From positions 1,525,334-1,568,061 of the forward strand of contig ONZQ02000006.1 in assembly GCA_900312665.1 (NCBI GenBank): a stretch of 42,728 nucleotides of DNA, read 5' to 3'. Source of the DNA: Cephalotrichum gorgonifer. Lineage: Eukaryota > Ascomycota > Sordariomycetes > Microascales > Microascaceae. Below are positions 31,667-40,963 of this stretch, in pieces. The notes under the pieces were generated by a model that worked only from the letters and a program-made list of their open reading frames with translations, searched no databases and was not told where the DNA came from. The position numbers were made by a program, and so were the translations under genes. Positions within the stretch are counted from its first letter, which is position 1. The number at the start of each line of letters is the position of its first letter.

Positions 31667-32688
31667 TTCTTCCTTCCCCTTCTTCGTTTTTCTTTAAATA
31701 CAACCGCTTATTGGCGTGCCGCCATCCGCAGAGCTCCTTGAGTGTCGGGAGAGCCAACGCCGGGCGCTGCCGGTACGTGTGGCTGGAGTCCAGCGGCCTC
31801 ACTATCAAGCCGCGAATCCGGCGGTTCTTCTCCTCGCACAGCCACGCGTGTATCCTATTCATGAGCGTCTCGCTCCCCGCGGAGGTCGCAAGAATCTTGC
31901 GGCGCAAACTGTCGAGTTTCCAGTAGAACGTGTTGTAGTACTGCGAGGGTCGCCCTGTGCTCAATGAGGGTGATCTCGTGAATCGGTCACAATTCAGCAT
32001 GGCATCGCAGACGCCGAAGATGAAGAAGTTGGCCTCAGAAATCTGCTGATTCACTCTTCTTCCGTATTTAATATGAACATGTAATATTAACACCGTATGA
32101 TGACGGATCATCAGGAGATGAGCCAAATGCTTCCAAGTGCTGCCTGCGTGCTTCTTCTAGCCAGTCCCAGAATACACCCATGAATGGGGACTTATCCTCA
32201 CCCATAACTGTGCCAGTGTCACAGACCCCTTCTTCGCCCGATGCCTTATCCTGGTCCTCATCCGCATCCAATTTGGATATAGGGCCATTGATAAGCAGCA
32301 GAAAACGGCGGTAGTCCCTCGATTCGTATGTCCCAGAAATGTAAAAGTCGGATTTTCCTGTCGAATGACGGGACACAATCTCCGCCTACTGGTGGGCGAT
32401 GCACTGTTTTGCGCGATCTTCGACAGACATGCCAGCGGGCATGGCCAGGCCAGAGACATCGAGGCGATCTTCAATGTCAGGATCACGTCCACCCATGCGC
32501 CCTTCGTAGGTCTCCGTATGAATTTTCAATGCCAGCTTCTTGAGGTGCTGCTAGTCTCGCGAGTTCGGGGTAGTGTCGTATATCTAAATCGCGTACATAG
32601 GCCGGTCACCGCCTTCGATCCACTTGGCAAAGCGTTCATCGACCGCCTTTCGTGCCTTCCCATACCAATATGCAAGGGGTATCGCCAT
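31667..32688 (-). pseudogene. Unidentified gene with three RIP-like stops
   Basis: From the ATG at 32688 one minus frame reads MAIPLAYWYGKARKAVDERF and on to about 32068. It is interrupted by TAG at 32584-32586, TAG at 32551-32553 (before QHLKKLALKIH) and TAG at 32386-32388 (before AEIVSRHSTGKSD). Each is one C-to-T or G-to-A step from CAG/CAA or TGG. The phrase SDFYISGTYESRDYRRFLLLING and an acidic DADEDQD run follow. After a frame change or intron near 32090, a second segment continues: ISEANFFIFGVCDAMLNCDRF, YYNTFYWKLDSLRRKILATSAG and RIHAWLCEEKNRRIRGLIVRPL. I do not recognise the family. The open frame of the second segment reaches 31593, overlapping the F-box gene end; that tail is probably not coding. 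Bases 32689-33013 show no gene. Confidence 0.55.
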
Positions 32689-33013
32689 GACTTGGGGCTT
32701 CCTCGACTACGTCAAAGGAGATACATTGGACGGTTCTCGGCCCTGGATCCGAATCCGAATCCTCTGGCATGCCCGCTGGTTAATAGTTATGGAGTGGTAC
32801 GGTCAATGAAGAAAAGCCAGTGGGAATGAAGCAGAATGAAATTGGAGCTGCTTGGTCTTCTGTTATGTGCTTAGCGATGGATGGATGCGGCGACTGTGGG
32901 TTCAGTAATGATTATTCTCTGATGGGTTATATGTCACATCCTAGAACTTGTGGTACGTAATGATCCAAGGTGTTTCAATGGTGACTGGATAAAAATAGGG
33001 ACTCGCTCTATAC

Positions 33014-33132
33014 CACACCGGACTCCGTACCGCACCATTACATTTTGATGACTAGAATTAGAGTACATTGACATCCTGCCCCACTGTAAATTCTATGTAT
33101 ACAGAAGTACCAAATCTCGATGAGGGGTCAAA
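33014..33132 (+). repeat. MULE terminal inverted repeat, left
   Basis: Inverted match to 35364-35505 over most of its length. The best-kept parts are the outer 20 bases from GACTCC and the inner 25 bases around TACCAAATCTCGATGAGGGG. Confidence 0.85.
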
Positions 33133-33143
33133 CCCACTGAGAA

Positions 33144-35261
33144 TTAAAGCTGGGCATTAATATCAGCGGCCTCACCCATCGCATCAAGCACCTTGTCCAT
33201 CAGGCCCTCAAATAGACTGCTCAATTCACCCAATTCGCTCGAATCCGCAGTTTTTTTTTTATTCGATTCGAATTGATTACCTCAGCACATTCAGCAGCAT
33301 CATTCCCGGCATGATAGACTGCCCGTTGGGAGGCTCGCGGCGCTACTGTTCCTGCCACGTGTGTATCCTCCTCTCTGCCCGTGATAGCTGTTATACCTTG
33401 CCGCGATTCGATGCGTTCTTGTGACTCGATGATCTCAAATTTGGAGGGATCGCGGGGTGTGCTGTAGCTCCTCGAGGAGTCTGGGATGCGAGAGCTCCGT
33501 TAGGGCGCCCTTTGCCAGCAACGGATAGGTGTATACTGCTGGGCATCATCAGGATCAGCATCGCGTTTCCATCATCAAAAGAGGTGGAAGAGGGCTATTT
33601 CGAGCGGCTTCTCCTTCTTCATATGCTCCCAACTAGCACGGATACAAGGGTTGCCGTGAGTCGTTTGAATCGTACACGCACACGGGCCCTGAGGCCGCTG
33701 GAGCGGCGGCGGCTTTGAAATCTGTGGTACGCTCTTGAGGACCTCCGTGATAGCTGCTGGTGATATATACTCGCGTACCCGGTCGAAGAGGAAGCCGTTA
33801 GCTTCGAGGAAGATGCTATTCCGGGCCCGAGTTCTCTCGTTTGTAATCCTATCCTTCTGATCCATCCAGAACTGCTGGTGCCGCTGAAAGACACTCTTGA
33901 AATCGCCCGTTGAACATAGAAGGCGCTTCTTCATCGCAGCATGAGATGCCTCAACAGCTGAGGTAGTATGATAGCCGAAGTGCTGCTTCTTATTGATGAG
34001 ATAGGACACGATTTAATGCTTGTATGGATCCATCCATGTCTTCATCGCGTAGTATACAGCAAGCTTGCCATTTGGGGTGCTCTCGAAGGCCTTGGAAGCT
34101 GCGAGTTTCCGCTCAAATTGAGGCCTCATCTGGGCTCGAAACTAGGGTCTCCTATGACCCTAGGAACTTCCTGAAGCCCTCATCGCGTATGTATCGGTTC
34201 CCGAGCCCTGGCTGGCTCTCTATCCTTGAGGCTTTGGGGAAGAACTTCTTCGTATTTGCGCGGATATTCATCGAGATGTGCTAGCGGCAGAGAAGCCGAT
34301 CAACGCTAGAAAAAGCCGGATTCTCAGCGAGAGCATTAAGGCATGCCTTATCCCGATCTGTGAGGATGATTCGTGGCAGTGTGATCGAGTGCTCCTGTAT
34401 GATGCTGTAGAGCTGACAGAGGGCCTAGGCGTAGTCCGGCTTTGATTCTCCGCTTAGGAAAGCGATCGCGATTCGGAAGGAGTGTTTCGTATTCGTGATA
34501 CCTACAAGATTAAGGAGTGGCATATTGAACCGGCTAGTCTTGTGTGTACAGCCAAGGAGAAGGATCTCAGGGTAGTCTTGATAGATCGCAATACTCTCTC
34601 GAGCGGCTATGAAGAGGCGCGTGACGTGGCCTTCGCTATCAGTTTCGTAGGCGCTGAAGTATTCAGGACAGTCAGAAACCTGAGATATGAGCCAATCTGT
34701 AGGTGATTTTCCGGCTAGCTCTTCGCGACGATGCTGAGCTAGGAGATTGGCGATATCTCGTGAGATAACTGAGCAGAATGAGGGCTCGTTCTGGCGTAGA
34801 TTAGAGAGTATCTGGACAGGTTTATTCCCGGCCTGCCACAGCTCGATGACATTGTCATGATAGGGCTGAAGAATCGCGCCTCGATACTTCGGGAAAGCAG
34901 AGATGCCAAGCATGTCATGTGTGTGCTTTGAATGATCACCTCGGACGGCCTCGACAGCCCAGCTTTCAGGTTTCCCAGGGACCCTCTTAGCAGCAATTTG
35001 GAATGGGCATGAGGTCTTCTGTGAGCTCGTTTTGCTCCGCTTTTCTTCGTGGGTATCCTTAGCTCGACCTTCGCGTGGTTTGCCGTCTTTAGAACATGTG
35101 TAGGCAGCTCGATTCGGGGTGATCGCATTAGGTCGTTTTGTAAGGGTTGAGAGGGCATACCCGGCGGTGCGAGCGGCTTCGTGGAGTGCATTTTCGGCTG
35201 CAGGGAGAGAGGGAAAGGTCTTCCCTATTAAAGGGTGTATAGGAGCAGCTTCGGGCGCCAT
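33144..35261 (-). pseudogene. MULE/FAR1-type transposase, broken
   Basis: The start at 35261 (MAPEAAPIHPLIGKTF) leads into a FAR1-like DNA-binding part with YTCSKDGK...TSCPFQI...GDHSKHTHD (C-C-H-H). The MULE catalytic core follows: GCTHKTSRFNMPLLNLVGITN, AFLSGESKPDYA, LTDRDKACLNALAE and HISMNIRANTKKFF. A later part has AVYYAMKTWMDPYKH, HFGYHTTSAVEASHAAMKKRL and a SWIM-like CACTIQTTHGNPC. The C-terminus is SSLFEGLMDKVLDAMGEAADINAQL, ending at 33144. Lesions: TAG 34425-34427 (TGG expected), TAG before HISMN, TAA after DPYKH (CAA expected), a frameshift near 34150 and another at the T run near 33255. The first catalytic Asp (D-C-T in the family) is Gly here (GGC), which is not a RIP change. Confidence 0.85.
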
Positions 35262-35363
35262 CGTGGGTGCCGTTTGTGCTGATTGAGGGGCGATATCAAT
35301 GATGATGTCGAGTTTGTGGATACAGGGAATAGAGGCAGATTTGAGGTTGAGTGGGCCTCAGAG

Positions 35364-35505
35364 GTTGGACCCCTCATCGAGATTTGGTACTTCTGTACTT
35401 TAGTATACATATAGAATTTGCAGTGGAACAGGGTGTCAATGTACTCTAATTTTAGTCATCAGAATTTTCTTATATAATGGTGCGGTACGGAGTCAGTCCA
35501 GTGTG
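35364..35505 (-). repeat. MULE terminal inverted repeat, right
   Basis: Inverted partner of 33014-33132. Relative to the left arm it carries extra bases (AGTC near the tip, plus a short duplication around TACTTTAGTATACATA). Confidence 0.85.
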
Positions 35506-35927
35506 AGAAACAGGCTGCTAATCCGAGACGGGTATTTAACCCTGTCGTCGGCCGAGCCTTACCTTACCTCTTATGTCTGCTGACGTGGCAGTCCAGCATG
35601 TGCAGATTCAGGCCGAGTATTGCTCTGGGACATGGGGCATCGGCCTTTGCATTGGGCGGTTGGGCGGTTAGAAAGGTGACGGGTTGATAGCAGCGGCCCA
35701 ATAGCAGCCAGCGGCAGCGGTATTGGGCCGCATGCATTGCGCCATGGCGCGGTGCCCCTATTTGAGAGCCAGCATTGCCATCGCCTCTCAGTCCCAAACC
35801 AACAGGGCTGAAAAGAACTTAAGGAAGAGCTTACAATAACCCCGCTCCTGGTATACTGTTTTCTGCCCACTCCTCGTTCTATTCTCCTCTATTTTGCTTG
35901 CTTGAGGGATATATCACTAAATTGAAA

Positions 35928-38169
35928 ATGGGTGATATTAGTCTCGCCAGTACATCGAACCATGGTGTGCAAATTGGGGTAAACCACGGAACGATTAACA
36001 CAGAGTTCCACTACCTACCAGGTAAGGTTACCGTCGTCAAGGCCGATCCTGGCTAACGAGTTCAGAACGACCGGAAACACCACCGCAGCCATTTGCGTCG
36101 ATCCCCTTTTGCCGCGACCCCGATTTCGTCAACCGCGAAGACATTCTAGACCAGATGGACCGACGGTATTCTGTGCCGGCAGGTAGAGTGGCGCTCGTGG
36201 GCCTGGGCGGCGTTGGCAAGTCGCAGCTGGCCATCGAATTCGCCCACCAAATTGTCGAGGTATATGGTAACATCTGGATATTCTGGATCCATGCCGGCAA
36301 GCGGGCGCGCGTCGAAGAAGGCTTTAGGGCGATTGCCGACATTGTTAAACTAGCCGGGCGGAGCCGACCTAAGGCGGATATACCACTTCTTGTGTAGAAC
36401 TGGCTATCCAATGAACGAAACGGCAGATGGATTATGATCCTCGACAGCGCCGACGACTATGAGGTGTTCTACGGCGCGAGCGAAGCCGGGCGTGACCGGC
36501 CATTAGCGATGTACCTGCCACAGAGTCGAAATGGTTCGATTATCATCACAACACGCGACAAGGACTTGGCGTCGAGACTAACCGGAAACCGCGAAAATTT
36601 GATCGAAATTGGACCGATGGTGCAGACAGATGCGCTTACGCTCCTACAGAAGAAGTTGGGATTGATCTCAGATGTAGGAGCAGTCGATCTTGTGGAGGTG
36701 CTCGACTGTGTGCTGTTGGCCATCAGCCAGGCTGCGGCCTATATACAAGCGAGGGCGCCTCGGAGCTCGGTCGAAAAGTACCTGGCTGAGTTTCGAAAGA
36801 ACGATCGTAAAAAGACTAACCTTTTATAGCTTGATGCCGGAGGGGACTTGAGGCGGGACGGAGCGGCTTCCAACGCAGTCATGACGACCTGGCAGATATC
36901 CTTCGATCATATCCGTTCTAGACGAGCTTCCGCAGCAGACCTTCTGTCATTTATGAGCTTCTTCGATCGACAAGGGATCCCTGACTGGGTGCTTAAGCTA
37001 CATACGAAGCGAGGAGGTGGTCTAAATGAGACTAAAGATCAGGAATCTGAAGGTAGCGATGATAACTCAGAAGCGATACGGATAGCGATTTTGAAAATGA
37101 TCTGGCGATGCTGAGGGACTACTGTCTGGTTAGCGTGAACGATAAAGGGAATGAATTTGAGATGCATAGACTTGTGCAACTATCAACGAGGAGGTGGCTG
37201 GAATCGTCTGGACTGCAGGAGAAGTTCAAACAGCAGTATATCGAGCGGATGGCAGAAGTCTTCCCGACCGGACAATACGAGAACTGGGCGATTTGTCGGG
37301 GTCTCTTTGTACATATTCAGCCGGCTCTCAATTACCGACCAGATGAGGATCGATTAGAATGGTGGGCGACTCTCTTATATAATGGGGGATGGTATGCATG
37401 GTTGCAAGGGAGATATGATATTGCAGAGCGGATGCTTGGTAAGGCGAGGAAGGCTCGCGAGACGACATTAGGAAAGGAGAACATCGCAACTATTGCAAGC
37501 ATATCGATCTACGCAATGCTAATTTCAGACCAAGGTCGGTGGGAGGATGTAGAGAAGCTTTTTGTGCATGTGATGGAGACTTTCAAGACGAAGCTTGGGG
37601 AGGACCATCCTAATACACTGACGAGCATGGCCAACCTGGCGTCGACATATAGGAAGCAGGGCCGGTGGGAGGATGCAGAGAAGCTTGACGTGCAGGTGAT
37701 GGAGACTTTCAAGACGAAGCTTGGGGAGGACCATCCATCTACGCTGACGAGCATGGCCAACCTGGCGTCGACGTATAGGAAGCAGGGCCGGTGGGAGGAT
37801 GCAGAGAAGCTTGATGTGCAGGTGATGGAAACGAGAAAGACGAAGCTTGGGGAGGACCATCCTGATACACTGACGAGCATGGCCAACCTGGCGTCGACGT
37901 ATAGGAAGCAGGGCCGGTGGGAGGATGCAGAGAAGCTTGAGGTGCAGGTGATGGAGACTCGCAAGACGAAGCTTGGCGAGGACCATCCTGATACGCTGAC
38001 GAGTATGAACAATCTCGCGCATACCTGGCAGAATGCGGGTAAGGGCCTAGAGGCTACTGACTTGATGTGCGATTGTGTTCGTCTTTGCCAACAACGGCTG
38101 GGGCTAAATCATCCACATACCCGGTCCGCAATTTCTTCTTTGAACAAATGGGTATTAAGTGGAAACTAG
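35928..38169 (+). pseudogene. STAND (NB-ARC/TPR, NLR-like) gene, copy 2, with intact N-terminal motif but broken body
   Basis: Exon 1 (35928-36021) encodes 31 residues containing N-H-G-V-Q-I-G-V-N-H-G-T-I-N. A G-x-Q-x-G core of this kind is typical of short N-terminal amyloid-signalling motifs on fungal NLRs. The intron is 36022-36065 (44 nt, CTAAC, CAG). Exon 2 opens with ERPETPPQPFASIPFCRDPDFVNRE, then NB-ARC: P-loop at residues 77-84, WIMILDSADD, SIIITTRDKD, AISQAAAYI, MHR. Five TPR units of 42 residues (kinesin-light-chain type, GEDHPxTLTSMANLASTYRKQGRWEDAEKL) end at TAG 38167. Lesions: TAG 36395-36397 and TAG 36827-36829 (both CAG in copy 1), plus a 1-nt loss near 37071 in the Asp/Ser run. 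Copy 1 lacks these three lesions and carries others. In known systems the motif templates amyloid folding of a partner effector; that partner is not seen here. Confidence 0.9.
37537..38040 (+). repeat. Near-identical 126-bp coding repeats (TPR units) in STAND copy 2
   Basis: Four adjacent units share long identical stretches such as ACGAAGCTTGGGGAGGACCA and ATGGCCAACCTGGCGTCGAC. They differ at few codons (METF or METR; P-N/S/D-T; KLF/KLD/KLE). A fifth, diverged unit ends the gene. Copy 1 has one unit fewer. Confidence 0.9.
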
Positions 38170-38245
38170 GAAGGGCAGAATTATCTATCAGGCTTCTAAA
38201 ATTACATTGGCCATCCTAAAGTGGAAATGAATGACGAAAAAGGAG

Positions 38246-39840
38246 TAAGATTCTGGCCTTTACATTGCAGATACAAGTTGATGCGGACCACTGAAGATGA
38301 TTGCGGCGACATTGCGGACAGATGAAATTGTCCCTGTTATTGTAGGTTGTGCCGCTGAGTATGTACCTTGGCAAGCTGACAAGGTAGTGGAGGACCCTAT
38401 CTCACACTATTGCTGTAGGCTAATAATCTGGTGCTGACTATATTACTTGGATTACTATCTGTTGAATTGGCAGCATTACGGACCTTGAAAGTAAAGGCAG
38501 GGATAATCACGGAGCCACAAACCTGTCGCCGTTTAACAGGCCAAGCCCATACAACGACCGACATCGGCATGGCCCGCTGATCCTAATTTCCCCGTTAGAT
38601 AGAAAAGAGTTTATGGATGGCCTGCATCTACATGTAAGAGAGGTCATGCATGCGCTACGTAATTCTACAAGTTCATAGTCTAGTTATTATGAGAGTACAC
38701 AAGGTGTGCCTGGAACAAGGCAGATCTTGCAGCTCAAGAACCGAGATCACTTAGCAAAAACCTAGTTTAGTCTTGCAAAATTCTTCTATACAACCTGTCG
38801 TAGTTGTCCTCTATAAACTCGTCTGTCTAAAAATGGGAACCAAGTAGCTGAGACCCTGGTAGGCTACCGGGAGGCGGCAGAATCCGTCCTCAATCGTCTG
38901 GTTCCTACTGCTTTCTGGGAGGTAAAACAATGAAAACAAAATAAAGTGCTGGACCCAGCTCATTCTGGGATTGGATCTGATCCAGTATGTCTAACCTTTG
39001 AAGCCGTCTCACGCCGCGGAGACAGACTCATTGCTCCGGTCAAGTGGCAAGTGGGGCCGCCAATCGGTGCTTCAACCGGAATACTCCACTCTGGCCGTCG
39101 CTACTTTGACATGCCCAGAGCGGCATCAGCCCCCATCCATGATCCGCCAAAATGCGGGGTAAACTCCTCTCCGGTCAGCACATGGCTGTCTTCACCCATC
39201 CATACAGCTTCCCACACCCATTTGCAGAATGGCGTTGTCAATTCTCCTTTTTTTCCCCACTTCTTAACTCGATATGGGGGTTACTGGACTAGGTCATCTT
39301 ATTGGAGCCTGCTTCGCCACCTTTGCTGCTGTGCCTTTTGCCTGGTCGGGTCAAGGGAGTGGGCGGATCCTCCAGCCACCGACAGAAAGCGTGGTGGAGT
39401 ATTATCAGGCTGCATCCCAGTGAGTTTGGTATTTGAGGTTGTGATGGAATATTGGGGGCTGTTTCTTAATAAGGCGACTTGTTCGGAATTGACTTTCATC
39501 TGAGCAGAACTCGAACTAAGATCATGGGTACCCTTAGGTTTATGGGAAAAGGGCTTGGTGCTGTCTATCCTATCCTAAAATGATAAAATGCCTCTAAAAC
39601 TACGAATGCCTGTTTTGGGGATCTGATGTGCTCACACCATCCAACATGTAGCTTCTAATATGTCTCTCTACTAGAAGATACAACCTGTTATAGCTGCCGC
39701 TAAGATGGCTCGATATCGACTACCTTTTTCCATGATAATCATTGGTCTGAGTCCTTGTAAGACAGTTACTGTTCAGCTGTTACCAATCTTTACCAATCTA
39801 GGACTTCATCATGTCTCAGGTTTGCTGATGTACTGCTGAA
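38246..39840. other. Non-coding stretch with one dispersed repeat copy
   Basis: No gene is supported. It contains the second copy of the 37-bp core repeat (38615-38651). A plus-strand frame at 38946-39503 is open for 185 codons but lacks protein-like order; the segment has several CGG/CCG triplets. A frame at 39271-39420 (GLGHLIGACFATFAAVPFAWSG) could be a leftover of a secreted or membrane protein, but support is weak. Confidence 0.35.
38615..38651 (+). repeat. 37-bp perfect core of a dispersed direct repeat (copy 2)
   Basis: Identical to 15597-15633. The following GCTACGTAATTC also matches, after a gap of about 34 bases relative to copy 1. Confidence 0.75.
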
Positions 39841-40129
39841 GTAGGAGACTACTTCTGAGTTGGTAGGTGGTGGCTTGCCTCGAACCTCAATTGGTTTGTA
39901 CATATGTTGTGTTATACATCACAGCATCACTGACTATGCTGTCTTCTCTCATTGGAGACTGCATTATTGCGACCTGCCTGCTCTTTCGAGGACTTATTTA
40001 TGTGAGGAAAATACAGCTACTCTTGGATTCCAGCCCAATGCCCTGTATCACACTGTAGTAGATATGTGTTTTCAATCTTTGATGAGTGGTACATGGTATC
40101 CCATCGAATTTGCAGCTAAACTATGGATC

Positions 40130-40757
40130 AGCTATAGACTGGGCAGGAGGAGATCAATGACGGCGTTGACACCGTCGACATGACAGGTCTCTGCCTGTTG
40201 ATCGATTAAGAAGCTATAACTATCGTAGGGAGATCTTTTTATGTTTCTATAATCTGCGATGCTGCGTTAGCAATGTTGGCTGTGAGCGGATTCTTTGATC
40301 CTGTCTAAATTGGTGCCCGCCAGTTTGTCGATGGATTGCTAGGAGCAAAGAACCTGGTCTTGCAGGTGGAGGTCGAGGTATCAGACATCTGGTGCTATGA
40401 GAGTGGTGTCTTGAAGCTGCGGGTCAAGTATTTTTTTATTGAAACTGGAAATCCTGGTAAGATTCCTGCCGACGACTGGGTTGACAAATTCATCTCAGAG
40501 GCCCTGGTTGGTATCATGACCGAGACTGAGACGATAGCAGTTGAATTCATCAAGAGGTGGAGATAGTATTATGATGATGGATAGTTCTTCTGCTTCAATG
40601 TCGAATAGGGGCTCTAGAATGCTGGGCTTGCTGAGCATGATAAGCAAGGGGTTATTGAGGTGGCGATGGAGCAGTATATGGCTGACATAGTATAGGAGTT
40701 CCCTGTGTGGGAATGCGTGTAGAATCTCAAGAAGAAGAAGAGTATGTCAGCTGTTGA
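40130..40757 (+). pseudogene. Unidentified decayed coding region upstream of the second STAND gene
   Basis: One frame shows protein-like text through several stops. It reads EAITIVGRSFYVSIICDAALAMLAVSGFFDP, stop, IGARQFVDGLLGAKN, VEVEVSDIWCYESGVLKLRVKYFFIETGNPGKIPADDWVDKF and ALVGIMTETETIAVEFIKRW, ending at TAG 40564-40566. Shorter open bits after it include AGLAEHDKQGVIEVAMEQYMADIV. The internal TAA would be CAA. I do not recognise the family. Its position directly before the STAND gene, in the same strand, leaves open that it is the old 5' part of that gene (an N-terminal effector domain). It may equally be an unrelated neighbour. No start codon can be assigned. Confidence 0.35.
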
Positions 40758-40963
40758 ATTTGCTTGAATGCTGTGGTAGCTAACAACTATATTGTAGACT
40801 GGCCTGGAGTGGATTTTTTATACTACCTGGAAGTAGGTCAATCGATTGTCTTGTCTCTTTAGCTTTGTCTTATAATTGGTAGGAGTTTTGTACTGTCGCT
40901 GTTGTTTGCTAGCATAGTAGTTAAGTAACTGGGAGTGGAGACGACCTAGAGAGGCGTTGTACC

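Larger units (their letters stand above)
33014..35505 (-). mobile_element. Mutator-like (MULE, Hop-type) DNA transposon, decayed
   Basis: The element is bounded by terminal inverted repeats of about 120-140 bp, 33014-33132 and 35364-35505. They share GACTCCGTACCGCACCATTA and, further in, TAGAGTACATTGACA and TACCAAATCTCGATGAGGGG (the right arm holds a small insertion). Inside is a minus-strand transposase pseudogene. I could not find a convincing 8-11 bp target duplication: left flank GCTCTATAC, right flank AGAAACAGG. The element sits about 310 bp upstream of STAND copy 2's duplicated block. Confidence 0.85.
35815..38245 (+). repeat. Segmental duplication, copy 2 (inverted relative to copy 1)
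   Basis: It matches the minus strand of 17945-20260. Copy 2 is longer mainly because it has one more 126-bp TPR unit. Shared 5' flank begins near ACAATAACCCCGCTC and shared 3' flank ends near AAAAGGA. Edges are approximate. Confidence 0.9.

Noticed and set aside
33005..35515. Target-site duplication of the MULE
   Set aside because: The bases just outside the two terminal repeats do not match over 8-11 positions under either choice of tip.
37509..38022. Two long minus-strand frames over the TPR repeats (also plus-strand ones at 18099-18507)
   Set aside because: They are shadows generated by the repeated 126-bp units of the STAND genes; any frame free of stops in one unit stays open in all.
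38946..39503. 185-codon plus-strand open frame
   Set aside because: Composition is unordered and the DNA has promoter-like CGG/CCG triplets; no domain is visible.
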